64,000 nt of DNA from Streptococcus cuniculipharyngis (GTDB lineage Bacteria > Bacillota > Bacilli > Lactobacillales > Streptococcaceae). Location of the stretch: assembly GCF_007859195.1 (NCBI RefSeq), contig NZ_VOHL01000001.1:248001-312000 (forward strand), read 5' to 3'. A program made the translations under genes and the position numbers. Each line of letters starts with the position of its first letter. Position 1 is the stretch's first letter. This document shows, one piece after another, positions 9,951 to 19,307 of this stretch. The notes beneath the pieces are model-generated. The model saw only the letters and a program-made list of their open reading frames with translations, ran no database searches and was not told the origin of the DNA.

Positions 9951-10686
9951 TATTTAATAATTGCCCCACTTGGTTAAAACTGTCAAGGACTTTTTGTTGA
10001 CGTTGGGCCTGTTTTTCAAGGCTGATTTGAGCTAATTCTTGACTAGCTAATAGGTTATCTTGTTCAAGATAGGACAGTTTAATGATCCCACCTGTCTTGA
10101 TTGTTGATTGAAAGACATTAGGTCTTGGGGACATGGCTAAAACAGTATTGGCAGTCATTGTTGCTAATTCCTTTTTAGCCGGCAAGGATTGCAACACCAC
10201 GGTAAATCCTTGATTTTCTAAGAGCATTTGAGCCTGATCCAAAGCTATTCCTGTCACATCTGGTAGACTGGTTTCTAATTTACTTTCGTCAATAACTTCC
10301 TGATTGATATAATAGAGTTTTATCAAAGAACCCGTAGGCAGATTCCCCCCTTTGGGTGACATGGCCACCACCTCATTTAGTCGAGCAGTTTGATAGGCCT
10401 TGCTAGGTTTGGCTAAAATGGTACTAACGGTAAATCCTTGATTTTCTAAGTGAGCCTTGGCTTCTAGGACATCCATATGAATCAGATTGTCCAAACGTAT
10501 TAAACGACTTTGTTTTTCATGTCGACGGTCTAGAGCCTTGTCGATAATAGGAATGGTACTATCTGTTACCTTGCTGACAATATCAACAGTATCTAGCAAA
10601 CCAAAAATCTTGCTAACACTTCCCAAAGCCTTGCCTAGGCCTTGGCTACTTTTTTTACCTAAGTTAGTTATTGTTTTATTTGTCAT
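9940..10686 (-). CDS. PASTA-domain protein
   Basis: The 248-residue product holds two PASTA-like repeats, at about residues 65-125 and 135-210, each beginning with a stretch such as LPDVTGIALDQAQMLLENQG. PASTA domains bind peptidoglycan fragments in Ser/Thr kinases and penicillin-binding proteins. Here there is no kinase or transpeptidase domain and no clear signal peptide. The N-terminus is basic with a weakly hydrophobic stretch (SKIFGLLDTVDIVSKV), so the location is uncertain. ATG 10686 (MTNKTITN) follows GGAGA. Function unknown. Confidence 0.8.
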   Translation of the reverse strand: MTNKTITNLGKKSSQGLGKALGSVSKIFGLLDTVDIVSKVTDSTIPIIDKALDRRHEKQSRLIRLDNLIHMDVLEAKAHLENQGFTVSTILAKPSKAYQTARLNEVVAMSPKGGNLPTGSLIKLYYINQEVIDESKLETSLPDVTGIALDQAQMLLENQGFTVVLQSLPAKKELATMTANTVLAMSPRPNVFQSTIKTGGIIKLSYLEQDNLLASQELAQISLEKQAQRQQKVLDSFNQVGQLLNRKK

Positions 10687-10790
10687 TAGTTTCTCCATCT
10701 TTTAATGATACCTTGATTATAGCAGAATTTTAAACGGGAAGGGGGTAGCTTGACTCAAAGTGGAACAAAATCAGTCTTAAGAATGACTAG

Positions 10791-10824
10791 TTTAATTTAC
10801 ATAAATTTAGTTATGTAAATTAAA
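10791..10824 (-). terminator. Terminator overlapping the xerS end
   Basis: A 14-bp perfect stem TTTAATTTACATAA / TTATGTAAATTAAA with a 6-base loop overlaps the xerS stop codon. It is AT-rich but long. Confidence 0.6.
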
Positions 10825-11890
10825 GTTTATCTAGGGCATTTTTCTGTTCGTCATCAACAATATGGGTGTATAAATCCGTGACTTGAGTATTCGCATGTCC
10901 TAATTGGTGACTGACCAAAACCTGAGATTTGGTTGCATCATAGAGTCTGGTAGCTAGAGTATGACGTAATTTATGGGGAGTAACCCGTACTTTAAAACTA
11001 GCTGAGTATTTGGCTACCATTTTTTCAATACTAGACCCATCAATTCGATTAGCCTGTCCCCTGTAAAGAGAGAGAAACAGAGCGGTTTGCGTTTTTGCTG
11101 GGCGGTAACGATCTTGTCGAATAGCTAAATAAGATTTAAGGTAGGTTTGAGCAAAGCTAGCAATATTAACAGAGTCTCGTTTGCCTCCCTTACGGACAAC
11201 ATCAACAATCATGAGTTGAGCATTAAAATCTTTTATATCTAGATTAACGGCTTCTGAGAGGCGAATTCCTGAGGCAAGTAGGAGGGCTAGTATGGCTAGA
11301 TCTCGTTCTTTATTTTTCAGAAAGGAGGACAAGGCACGATTGGATAATTGCTGTTGGTAGTGGTGATCAACATAATCTAAGAAGGCCATGGTTTCATCGC
11401 CTAGAAACAGTTTCTTCTTGATGTTTTCGGCTCGAGCTGCTAGGGTTTCTTTTTTCTTTTTGGTCATGACCTTTTTCATGACATTTCGATAAAAATAAGG
11501 TTCACCATTTTCATTTTCAACTTCCTCTGTTAAATACTTATAAAGACTAGAAAGAGCTGACAAGGTGCGGTTAATGGTGGTTTGGGAGAGACCATTTTGA
11601 ACTTGATTGCCATTGAGTAAGGGGCGCTCGCGTAGATAAAGAATAAAGGCTTCCATATCTTTTTTGGTCAAGTTTTCCAGGGTGTTCAAGGGAATATCAG
11701 CAATTTGCTCAGCCTCAACAAGGTCTGATTCAAGTAACCAATTAAAAAAACGCTGGTATTCTTTCAAATATTCATATAAGGTGGTTAGGCTGTAAGGAAC
11801 AGCTAGTTTCGATTGGTAATAATCTAAAATATACCAGGGCATGTTAGTTTTAAGGTGTTCGATTTTGATTAGCAGTTGTTGCCGATTCAT
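10820..11890 (-). CDS. xerS: Chromosome-dimer resolution recombinase XerS
   Basis: XerS is the single tyrosine recombinase that replaces XerC/XerD in streptococci and lactococci and resolves chromosome dimers at dif_SL. The 356 residues have the long N-terminal domain of this subfamily ([19 protein letters not shown]) and a full catalytic set: Arg in [16 protein letters not shown], and [13 protein letters not shown] with its Tyr. The upstream neighbour is its own target site at 11943-11973, the usual arrangement, which confirms XerS rather than an integrase. Confidence 0.95.
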   Translation of the reverse strand: MNRQQLLIKIEHLKTNMPWYILDYYQSKLAVPYSLTTLYEYLKEYQRFFNWLLESDLVEAEQIADIPLNTLENLTKKDMEAFILYLRERPLLNGNQVQNGLSQTTINRTLSALSSLYKYLTEEVENENGEPYFYRNVMKKVMTKKKKETLAARAENIKKKLFLGDETMAFLDYVDHHYQQQLSNRALSSFLKNKERDLAILALLLASGIRLSEAVNLDIKDFNAQLMIVDVVRKGGKRDSVNIASFAQTYLKSYLAIRQDRYRPAKTQTALFLSLYRGQANRIDGSSIEKMVAKYSASFKVRVTPHKLRHTLATRLYDATKSQVLVSHQLGHANTQVTDLYTHIVDDEQKNALDKL

Positions 11891-11942
11891 AAAAATTCTC
11901 CAATCATCTTGGTAACTCTAGTATAGCATATCCCTTAACATC

Positions 11943-11973
<31 letters not shown>

Positions 11974-11992
11974 GTTAAAGAAATTTACATTT

Positions 11993-12367
11993 TTATGTTG
12001 AGTGGGGTGTCCAATTCTTTCCAAATATGTCCTTCTCCAAATAATAACAAAGAAAATCCATCAGATAAAATTGACTAACTTCTTTAAGATTATTAACAGT
12101 TGCAAATTCTTTAAAATATTGGTGTGACATGGGAAATTTTTGTTTAAAAATTGCCTCCATCGATTCAATTCCAGGCTCAGTTGTTAAAAAGCTAACTATT
12201 CGCTTCTTTAAAAGCTGAGTATCATGATCTTTAATACACTGATTATCTTTATTTATCCCAATATAAAACCACTTATTATCTAATAAATATTGACTAATCT
12301 TCTCTCTCATTTTTGGAGTATCTGCATTTAACTCTATTGTTTTGTAAATAAACCCAAGCACTTTCAA
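11993..12367 (-). CDS. Unrecognised protein or C-terminal fragment
   Basis: This is an open frame of 124 codons with no family that I recognise. The product is helical and rich in Lys and Phe, with MSHQYFKEFATVNNLKEVSQFYLMD near the C-terminus split by no obvious domain. The same frame stays open upstream to the TGA (12425-12427) that ends the chimeric recombinase ORF, so this could be the 3' part of a gene whose front was lost when the elements to its right arrived. No convincing ribosome site is visible. It ends 20 bases from dif_SL. Confidence 0.4.
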   Translation of the reverse strand: MKVLGFIYKTIELNADTPKMREKISQYLLDNKWFYIGINKDNQCIKDHDTQLLKKRIVSFLTTEPGIESMEAIFKQKFPMSHQYFKEFATVNNLKEVSQFYLMDFLCYYLEKDIFGKNWTPHST

Positions 12368-12424
12368 AGGAATATTGGGATCATCTCTTCTCGGATAATC
12401 TTTCAGAAACGCTGATAATAGACA

Positions 12425-13654
12425 TCATACTAGATACGCCATATAATCATTGTAGGTGTCCACAAATACTTCTAGAAAGATGATATATGGGACGGCGAGC
12501 ATCCGCTCCTTCTTGATGCGTCCTGTGGGCTTAAAATCACTTCTGAGGGGAATTTCTTTTCTTAAGTCTATTTCTACTTTGGAAGTTTCACCGTAGCTTT
12601 GGTGGAAGAGAATACCTGGTCCTAACGGACTATCCTCTCTTCTCACATTACAAGCCTCAGATAGTCGTAAACCAGCAAACGCTCCTAGTGCAACTACCAT
12701 GAGTATGTCTTTGTGATTTTTGGCGATATGAGCAAAGAGCATTTCAAAGGCAGCATTTGGCATGTCACGAAAGATTACTTGTTCAGTATTGCTATCGTCA
12801 TAAAACACCTCAAAACTCGGCTCCTTACGCTTGATTAACCTTCCTCGCTTATTTGTAAAGGAGGTAGTCGTATAGAGCTCCTTAGATGTCAGCAAAGCCT
12901 TCCCTTTTCGTTCATCAAGATAGAGTGTTAAAAAATCAAGTACGGTGTTTACACAAATCTCCACTGTACTTTTCTTTCTGTGCTTGGTATCGCCAGGCAA
13001 GGTTCCTAAACCATAGTGCATCAGAAACTCTCTCACCATATCAAGTGTTAAGTAATCTAGGCTTGTTATTTTTATCTCTCCGAAGACATAGTTTAAAAAT
13101 TTCGTCACATAAGAAAAACGTTTATTGCCATCATCCGTGATAGACTTTATCTTAGATGAGGTCTTAACATATTGATGAAAATTTGTGAATTGCAAACTGC
13201 CATCTGAAAATGGATATTCATACTTTTTGACACTCAATTTATCAAGTGCAATGTCATTTTTCTCCTGCTCGCGAATGTATTTCGCAACCGTCTTTTCGTT
13301 CAACCCAACGGTACTAACATAGTAGCCTCTAGCCCAAAACTTTCGATTTCCATACTTATATTTCAAATTAGCGTGTTTATCAAATATCATTAAAGCACTT
13401 TTGCTTTTCAAATATCCCATAAAATCAGAAATCGAAAGTTTTGGAGGTATCAAGACAAGCATATGAACATGGTCTGGCATCATGTGGCCCTCAATGATTT
13501 CCACCCCTTTGTATTGACATAGATGACGGAAAATATCAATTAAGTCCTGCCTAATTTTGTAGTAAATGGATTTTCTCCGGTACTTAGGTGTAAAAACTAT
13601 ATGATATTTGCACATCCATTTGGTATGTGATAAACTGTAACTGGTTTTAACCAT
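12425..13654 (-). CDS. Y1 transposase fused to truncated tyrosine recombinase
   Basis: This 409-residue frame joins two unrelated enzymes. Residues 1-150 are a near-complete IS200/IS605 TnpA: the HUH motif H62-V-H64 in PDHVHML, and catalytic Tyr126 in KTVAKYIREQEKND. From about residue 152 on it is a tyrosine-recombinase core-binding domain and the start of a catalytic domain, with Arg330 in GAFAGLRLSEA. It stops before the HxxR box and nucleophile Tyr, so recombinase activity is impossible. The TnpA stop codon and the right end of the IS are missing. ATG 13654 follows GGAGG. The transposase part may still be active; the tail is probably passenger sequence. Confidence 0.75.
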   Translation of the reverse strand: MVKTSYSLSHTKWMCKYHIVFTPKYRRKSIYYKIRQDLIDIFRHLCQYKGVEIIEGHMMPDHVHMLVLIPPKLSISDFMGYLKSKSALMIFDKHANLKYKYGNRKFWARGYYVSTVGLNEKTVAKYIREQEKNDIALDKLSVKKYEYPFSDGSLQFTNFHQYVKTSSKIKSITDDGNKRFSYVTKFLNYVFGEIKITSLDYLTLDMVREFLMHYGLGTLPGDTKHRKKSTVEICVNTVLDFLTLYLDERKGKALLTSKELYTTTSFTNKRGRLIKRKEPSFEVFYDDSNTEQVIFRDMPNAAFEMLFAHIAKNHKDILMVVALGAFAGLRLSEACNVRREDSPLGPGILFHQSYGETSKVEIDLRKEIPLRSDFKPTGRIKKERMLAVPYIIFLEVFVDTYNDYMAYLV

Positions 13655-13790
13655 TTCTTTTTCCTCCTTTATCTAACCTGAACAATTAGATTATATCAGG
13701 AAAAAGAAATGGAAGCTCTAAGCCTGGCAGCCACCAGCATAGCTGGTGGTTTTCTTGTTTTTCTCTACGAGAAAAACTGGCTCGAAGCCA
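13205..13790 (-). mobile_element. IS200/IS605-family insertion, right end lost
   Basis: The block holds tnpA (13205-13654) and the typical subterminal left-end hairpin CCACCAGC-ATA-GCTGGTGG at 13731-13749. There are no terminal inverted repeats, as normal for the family. The left edge abuts a beheaded repressor gene near 13790-13800. The right end beyond the tnpA stop is absent and the frame runs into a recombinase gene. Edges are estimates. Confidence 0.7.
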
Positions 13791-13800
13791 TAATAAAAAA

Positions 13801-14295
13801 TTGAGCCAAGGTAAACTCGGCTCATTGCTAGAAGTTTCTAAAGTTGCAATCTCCCATTGGGAGACTGGGAAATCTGTTCCAAGTCAAGAGCTTAATAATC
13901 CATCTTCGGCAACAAAATATCCATATAAGACATATAACATGAAATCATTCTTAGAGGCGTTGAATGATTCCAGTAAAATTCCTAGCTTCACTTTGAACTA
14001 TGATTACACAAAGACTCTGTATCAGTTTGCACTTTGGATGCAAGATGATTCCCTTGAACCTGAGATACCTATGGGTGAGGTTGTTCTACTTAAATTTGCA
14101 AATGAGGTTGAAGACGGCAAACTCTATCTAGTTGTGTTTAATGGACAACCTATGTTTAGAAAAGTATATGAGCATAGCACATACTACAAGTTTATGCCTA
14201 TCAATAATAAATATGACACGATTTTCGCTCCATTTGAAGAAAAACCTGAAATAATTGGTGAGATTGTAGGACATTTTAAACCGATTGAGAATTAA
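13801..14295 (+). pseudogene. Phage-type repressor (HTH + S24-like), N-terminus lost
   Basis: The frame begins inside a helix-turn-helix (LSQGKLGSLLEVSKVAISHWETGKSVPS cut here to LSQGKLG...WETGKS) and continues into a LexA/CI-like C-terminal domain with SLEPEIPMGEVVLLKF and GKLYLVVFNGQPMFRKV. The first helix and the start codon are missing exactly where the IS200-type element begins. A TTG at 13801 has no ribosome site. It was presumably the immunity repressor of a lost prophage or ICE, and its divergent neighbour would have been the recombinase now fused to the transposase. Confidence 0.65.
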
Positions 14296-14301
14296 TAAAA
14301 A

Positions 14302-14350
14302 CACAGTTACTATAGTCCAGTTAAATGGAATACAGTAGCTGTGATTTTTT
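14302..14350 (+). terminator. Terminator after repressor remnant
   Basis: CACAGTTACT pairs with AGTAGCTGTG (one G-U) across a 22-base loop and is followed by ATTTTTTTC. Plausible intrinsic terminator. Confidence 0.6.
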
Positions 14351-14397
14351 TCTTTTTAGACTAGTTTCAAGTTCTACACAAAATGTGCCGAAAGGTG

Positions 14398-14844
14398 TTA
14401 TCTATGTTTTAGAATGAAGTCAAAAATTTGGAGGAAGTTGGCTTTGAATTTTTCCTCAAGTTTTGCTTCAGATACTGGCTCTACAGCTTTGTAGTAATAG
14501 CTAGAGCGAGGAATGATCAACCATCGACACATGGATGAAATGTTGTATTTGTCCTTGTTAGACGTGATTATTCTCCTTTTCGTGCCATAATCACTGCTGC
14601 TTGCTTTAATTTCCAGTTCATTATTTCGTTTTCTGAGTTCTATCAACTCACCTTGTTCATCTGTCAGATTATCGATAGTTTTGAAGTAACCAGTTGTTCT
14701 TGTTTGTCTGACCCACTTATCGAAGGTTGAGGGCGTTAAATCATATTCTTTAATCAGCTCACTGCGTTTTCTTCCTGCATTGTGCAAGTCAACGATTTAT
14801 TGTTTGAAGTCATCAGTGAAGTAACGGCGAATTTTTCTAGACAC
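14398..14844 (-). pseudogene. IS3-family transposase remnant
   Basis: The frame reads as an IS3 OrfA (HTH with RKRSELIKEYDLTPSTFDKWVRQ, then a leucine-rich helix) joined to the start of OrfB (NISSMCRWLIIPRSSYYY...). The upstream start at 14844 (GTG, SRKIRRYFTDDFKQ) is cut off by a TAA after 15 codons, and the DDE integrase core is missing altogether. The copy is therefore dead. Sequences near 14370-14400 and 14870-14910 may contain the old IS ends. Confidence 0.75.
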
Positions 14845-14914
14845 AGTTTTACTCCTTTTTTCTTTAGTGTAGAACACTTTATAAATTCTGTCTAGTTTAG
14901 TGTAACCTATTCAT

Positions 14915-15269
14915 ACGAACTCTACCAGATCCTACTCTTCCATTTCCAAGAGAAGAACTCGAAACATTTCTCCGAGCTTCTAGAGGACAATCTGAATCTT
15001 ATCAATCCTACCTTTAGGACTGTTTTTAAGACATTTCTAAAATATAAAACTTACATCACGAACGCCATGGAGCTTCCATATTTCAACGCTAAACTGGAAG
15101 CGACTAATAAACTCATTAAAGACATCAAGAGGCAAGCGTTCGGCTTGAGGAACTTTACGAACTTTAAAAACAAAGATTTATATTGCTTTAAACATCTAAA
15201 ATGAGAGAACGAATTTCGTCCTCTCTAGGTGTTAGCTTTTCGTCTACCCACTACAATTGACAAAGAGCC
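14915..15269 (+). mobile_element. ISL3-family element, 3' remnant with right end
   Basis: From about 14915 to TGA 15202-15204 a frame without a start encodes the C-terminus of an ISL3 transposase: YITNAMELPYFNAKLEATN, then NKLIKDIKRQAFGLRNFTNF. At 15246-15269 lies ACCCACTACAATTGACAAAG followed by AGCC, which resembles ISL3-type terminal inverted repeats. The left part of the element is missing, probably removed when the IS3 element arrived. No transposase activity is possible. Confidence 0.75.
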
Positions 15270-15645
15270 TAAACTCTTGAATGCTTTGAAATGTTGATAT
15301 ATCGCTGATAATTAACGTTTTGAGAAATGGCTAGCTTTACGAGCTTTCTTAAGACCTGGTTGCATAGCTCCCTATCCCATATAGTTTCAAAACGTTGTGT
15401 TTTCAATAATGTTACTTCAAAAGCATATAAATTATATCATAAGATTGGAATGAGTTACAAGTCAATCATGGAAATTTCTTTTTTATATTTCCGAAAAACG
15501 GTTATTTTTCAGAAATATATTTTTTATTTGTTGATTAATCATTTATTATTACTTATTACACTAAAACGTTCGCTCCTAGTATTTTATGCTAAGTTTTTTT
15601 AAATGAGTATCGTATCGACATTCTTCTATTGCAAAAGTTTGATTT
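15270..15645. other. Gene-free stretch with inverted repeats
   Basis: No convincing gene is present in these 376 bases between the ISL3 end and the restriction-modification gene. Two structures stand out: a 10-bp inverted repeat AACGTTTTGA / TCAAAACGTT at 15314-15323 and 15387-15396, and the palindromic Xer-like site at 15485-15518 listed separately. The rest is AT-rich. Confidence 0.5.
15485..15518 (+). other. Palindromic dif-like (Xer-type) site
   Basis: Two 14-base arms, ATATTTCCGAAAAA and TTTTTCAGAAATAT, match as inverted repeats at 13 of 14 positions around a 6-base centre CGGTTA. The inner 11-6-11 layout is that of Xer recombination sites. TTTCCGAAAAAC is identical to part of dif_SL, in the opposite orientation to the site at 11943-11973. 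It could be a relic attachment site of a Xer-using element, or an unrelated operator or hairpin. Confidence 0.4.
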
Positions 15646-18600
15646 TTAATAAAGCATTTTCACCAACGCATCCAGTTCACTTTCTAGTTCAGTGATACTT
15701 AAATCTTTTTTGGCATTTAGGTGAATAGCTTCGGATTTTCTTGCAATATCAACATGTAAACTGTTGTTCTCATCAAATTTAGGAATTCTAATGTTTTTCA
15801 ACACATCTACGCCTCTATTTAAGCCCACTGAATATGCATCAATAATATCTCTTATGCTTTTTGAATTTAATATAGCTGATATATAATACGCTTCCTCCAT
15901 GGTTTCAGTTGCTAACATTAGAACTTTTGAATCCACTACAACAGGTTTATCATTACCGTCAAACAGAGATAAATCCGCATTAGGTATAGAACTATAGTTC
16001 CCGATTGCAACAGCTGCAAAACTACTTGCTTGTTCTTTCCAAATCACCTTACAATCTGCAAATGTATAGTCACCAACATTGTCCAATCGATACCATGGTT
16101 GCGTGTCTGGATTATAGAATTTCCCACTCTGTATTCTGCTAGCCAAAAGCCCATCTCTATAGTATTCTAACCACATATAAGTTTTTGGAGCCTCTGCAGC
16201 TAAAATAGTTTCATCAAGTCCATATGGGGTATCAATTTTGTGAGGAACCAACATAAACTCATTTGAAACTACTTTCCATCTTTGGATATTTCGACCTCCT
16301 AACATTGGATATACAAATGTATCTTCTATTATCCCTCTCTGTTCACCCTTTGACTTCAAGTCTTTCCTTCTCTGGCGAGACATATCATTTATTATATTCA
16401 ACGAGCCATCTTTATTTTTAGATGGAGTTTGTAGTACGTATACTCCTTTAGCACCAGCAGGTTCAATACCTTTTCTTCCTCTGTATTCTGCAGTCGTACC
16501 ATTTAGTAATACATTGTTGACTAGTGCAATTTCATCTGCTTCCAGAGTTAACCAAGACGATTGAATATCAGACTCATCAATCGGCTTCGCAGATAATTTT
16601 CGGTTTTCAATATATTCTGAAACCTGATTCCAACTAAAATGTGCTTCAAATGGAACTTTTTCCTTATAAGACCACTCATACCAGGAGTCCATTGGATAGG
16701 ACATTAGCTTATTTTTTTCAAATAGCACCCCTATTGTTCTTACGGTGTGTTTTGGTTTGAAAATTTGGATATCGTTATAATCATCTACCGAAGTAATTTT
16801 AACCGGAATTTGTTGGTCATTTCTTGTTATGGAAAGTTTCCTAAAACCTTCTCCACCTTTTGTTGACTTCAAAAATGTCCACGGAAGCAGGAAGTACATT
16901 TTTCCATTTTCCTTAAGATATTGGTCTAGTGCGACATATGTTACCGCCATTCCAAAGTCATCATGTGTCGTTTTCTTGTCGTAGGCATTCTTTTCAAAAA
17001 TTCCATAGCTCTTCCAAACTTCTAAGGTTCCTTCTCTGTAGACTTTACTCATTGATTTCCACGCTATCCACGGTGGATTACCGACTACATAATCAAACCT
17101 TTGTTTCAGCATTACTGGAGCAAAGCTATTTTTCAAAATACGTCCCCAAAATGAATCTTGTGCACTTCTATGGTAGCGTATCATATCTTCGTACATTTCT
17201 GCAACAGCTTTTCTTTGCGATTTAGAAAGTCCAAGTCTATTTAAAATGAGTGCCTCAAAGACTGAAAATGGTCTATCTTTTTCAACAGAATCGCTAATAT
17301 CATCTAAAAATCTGCTTCCTGCATCAAAGCTATCAAACTTCGGTATTACAAAATCTCCTACAGAAGTCTGAGCTTTAAAAGTTTCTCTATTTTCTTCTGA
17401 ATATACGATAGGTGATAATACGGAATCTGAAATATATATCGGGATTGCGAGTGGTTCAGGGAAATCAGAGAATTTTCCCTCTATCGATGAAAACAGAGTC
17501 AGTATGTAGTTCGCTTTTGCGGAAACTGCTGAAATTGGATTTAAATCAAAACCAACAATGTTGCCTGTAATTACTCTCGCAGCCCCAAAGTTTACACTAT
17601 TATTTTCGCTATGAATCGTTCTTTTTAGAGCTTGAATCACAAAGGCACCTGAACCACAGGTAGGGTCAATTATTTTTTTGTCAAGTTCCCCTGTATAACC
17701 GATTCTATCTAATGAATGTTCAACAACCCAATCAGGTGAAAAATATTCTCCCAAAAGATGTCTGATTTTATCAGGGATAAGAGTCATATAGATTTCTTGT
17801 AAAACATCTTGGACGCTTTCCGGCCTTAACTTATAGGTTGCTAAATCGAAATTACTGAGCATCACATAGATATCCTTAACGATTTCCAACATTTCACTTG
17901 TATCTGACTTATCATAGAGATAAGTAAACCATTCATAATAGTGGATTTCAAAAAAGTTAGAGATTATTTTTGAATTCTCTGTATCCCTTCCTTCAAACAA
18001 TGAAACCACTTCACTCCATGTTGGACTAAAATTATTTACTAAAGCTGGATTGACCATCTTATTTATAAAAGAATCAATCAATAATTTCAGAAAAATATTA
18101 AAGTATGTCTGCGTTGAAAAAAGGAAAAGCTTAGAATCTATATCAATTTGCTCTTCCACACCATAAAGTTTTTTTATAGCATCAGAAGTTTCATTGAATT
18201 CCGTTTCCTGTTCCTCATTACCAAACATAGCTCCGAATGTCCTATCCCATTCATAATAAAGAGTCTTCGTTCTTTGGTTTCCATCCAGCAAGAGTTGGGA
18301 ATCTATAATATTATAGATTTTCTGAATTCCGTCTGAAATCTTTTGGTTCCTAGGAGAAAAAACTGCTGATAAATTTTCCTTGGTGATTTTCGTTTTTTCT
18401 GTTGAATTAAATAGAAGAATTAGTTGCTCAAGACCATCTCTAAAATTATACTTCTTCCATGTAAATTTATATGGACACTTAGTCTCATTACTTTCGTATA
18501 TTTCCTCAAAACGTGTCCGAGTTAAATCGATACTATGTTCTTCAACAACTTTTGCAAATCTTGCAAATAACCACTCATTACCATCAAATCCGACACCGAA

Positions 18601-18948
18601 AGTTTCTAGAATCGAATCGTCAATTACATCACCTATAATACTATTTAATATATATTGATACAATCCACTATCATTTTTGCTTTGATCACGTCCAAATAGC
18701 GCCTCAAACTCACCCTTGCTTTTTTCAAAGTGATTATACTTTTTGTACTCAATAACTAAATTAGCTATCGTCCCATCCGCTCTACCACCTTTAACAAAGG
18801 TTCTTTCTGATTGAAATGTAGTATGCGGTGCGTACTCTTTTTGAATCGGGGAAAATATATCACTATAAGCATATATCTTTACATCGTCCTCTGTTTTTAG
18901 AGTTCTACTCCTAAACTCTCTAAGTAAGTCATCAATATATATCGACAT
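15646..18948 (-). CDS. Type IIG restriction-modification enzyme
   Basis: A single 1100-residue protein appears to combine endonuclease, N6-adenine methyltransferase and target recognition. Near the N-terminus D58...E67-Y-K69 (in GGRADGT and LVIEYKK) fits a PD-(D/E)XK nuclease site. A long helical region follows, then the SAM motif DPTCGSGAF at about 428-436 and the catalytic NPPW at 624-627. The C-terminal 350 residues look like a target-recognition domain (SIPNADLSLFD and AILNSKSIRDI). It stands alone, with no separate R, M or S gene, as usual for type IIG/IIL. All motifs seen are intact and the frame is complete. Confidence 0.85.
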   Translation of the reverse strand: MSIYIDDLLREFRSRTLKTEDDVKIYAYSDIFSPIQKEYAPHTTFQSERTFVKGGRADGTIANLVIEYKKYNHFEKSKGEFEALFGRDQSKNDSGLYQYILNSIIGDVIDDSILETFGVGFDGNEWLFARFAKVVEEHSIDLTRTRFEEIYESNETKCPYKFTWKKYNFRDGLEQLILLFNSTEKTKITKENLSAVFSPRNQKISDGIQKIYNIIDSQLLLDGNQRTKTLYYEWDRTFGAMFGNEEQETEFNETSDAIKKLYGVEEQIDIDSKLFLFSTQTYFNIFLKLLIDSFINKMVNPALVNNFSPTWSEVVSLFEGRDTENSKIISNFFEIHYYEWFTYLYDKSDTSEMLEIVKDIYVMLSNFDLATYKLRPESVQDVLQEIYMTLIPDKIRHLLGEYFSPDWVVEHSLDRIGYTGELDKKIIDPTCGSGAFVIQALKRTIHSENNSVNFGAARVITGNIVGFDLNPISAVSAKANYILTLFSSIEGKFSDFPEPLAIPIYISDSVLSPIVYSEENRETFKAQTSVGDFVIPKFDSFDAGSRFLDDISDSVEKDRPFSVFEALILNRLGLSKSQRKAVAEMYEDMIRYHRSAQDSFWGRILKNSFAPVMLKQRFDYVVGNPPWIAWKSMSKVYREGTLEVWKSYGIFEKNAYDKKTTHDDFGMAVTYVALDQYLKENGKMYFLLPWTFLKSTKGGEGFRKLSITRNDQQIPVKITSVDDYNDIQIFKPKHTVRTIGVLFEKNKLMSYPMDSWYEWSYKEKVPFEAHFSWNQVSEYIENRKLSAKPIDESDIQSSWLTLEADEIALVNNVLLNGTTAEYRGRKGIEPAGAKGVYVLQTPSKNKDGSLNIINDMSRQRRKDLKSKGEQRGIIEDTFVYPMLGGRNIQRWKVVSNEFMLVPHKIDTPYGLDETILAAEAPKTYMWLEYYRDGLLASRIQSGKFYNPDTQPWYRLDNVGDYTFADCKVIWKEQASSFAAVAIGNYSSIPNADLSLFDGNDKPVVVDSKVLMLATETMEEAYYISAILNSKSIRDIIDAYSVGLNRGVDVLKNIRIPKFDENNSLHVDIARKSEAIHLNAKKDLSITELESELDALVKMLY

Positions 18949-19051
18949 TTGTTTACTCCCTGTTTATCTTATTACATTCTATTATACCACAGCTAAAAAT
19001 CGCTAGAAAGAGTATTTCCTCTATATCTAAATTTCCTCACTCCCACTTCTG

Positions 19052-19074
19052 TTTTACTGAATTCAACAGTAAAA
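19052..19074. terminator. Small hairpin between defence genes
   Basis: TTTTACTG-AATTCAA-CAGTAAAA is an 8-bp stem downstream of the nuclease operon and upstream of the type IIG gene. Possible weak terminator for the leftward operon. Confidence 0.35.
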
Positions 19075-19142
19075 TAGAAATAATGGTCTCGTCCGTCCTT
19101 GCCATTGCTCTGAGGATATCATCAGTAAGTGTTGTCAAGGTT

Positions 19143-19180
19143 TTAGACTATGTTGGGTCAGTTGTTCATAAATTTTTAGT
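19143..19180. repeat. 38-bp repeat, copy A
   Basis: This copy shares about 35 of 38 positions with copy B (22264-22301), including TGTTGGGTCA and TTGTTCATAAATTTTTAGT. It lies about 195 bases upstream of the type IIG gene and overlaps the end of the small ORF at 19166-19307. On the - strand it includes CTGACC, with TTGACA just beyond it. It may be a duplicated promoter segment. Confidence 0.75.
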
Positions 19181-19307
19181 CTTTCTTTTATAACCAAAAT
19201 TTATTTTTATAGGTACACCACTATTAGCGTAATCGTATTCTACCTCTCCCAATCTGTAACTCATGTGCTAAATCAAAAACGTTACCTATAATAAACAAAT
19301 CACTCAT
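19166..19307 (-). pseudogene. Tiny ATGA-coupled ORF, apparent frameshift
   Basis: An ATG at 19307 overlaps the TGA of the nuclease gene (ATGA), the signature of translational coupling. The frame starts MSDLFIIGNVFDLAHELQIG and then, after an extra G in GGG, stops at 27 codons. Removing one base gives a smooth 46-residue protein ending in GVPIKINFGYKRKTKNL. It may be a fourth member of the operon, now damaged. I recognise no family. Its 3' end lies within repeat copy A. Confidence 0.4.

Noticed and set aside
15314..15396. GTTTTGA...TCAAAAC inverted repeat considered as a CRISPR/tracrRNA relic
   Set aside because: No repeat array, no cas genes and no match to known streptococcal repeat or tracr sequences.
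15327..15602. 91-codon + strand frame before the type IIG gene
   Set aside because: Phe/Leu/Ile-rich translation of AT-rich non-coding DNA that covers the palindromic site; no ribosome site.
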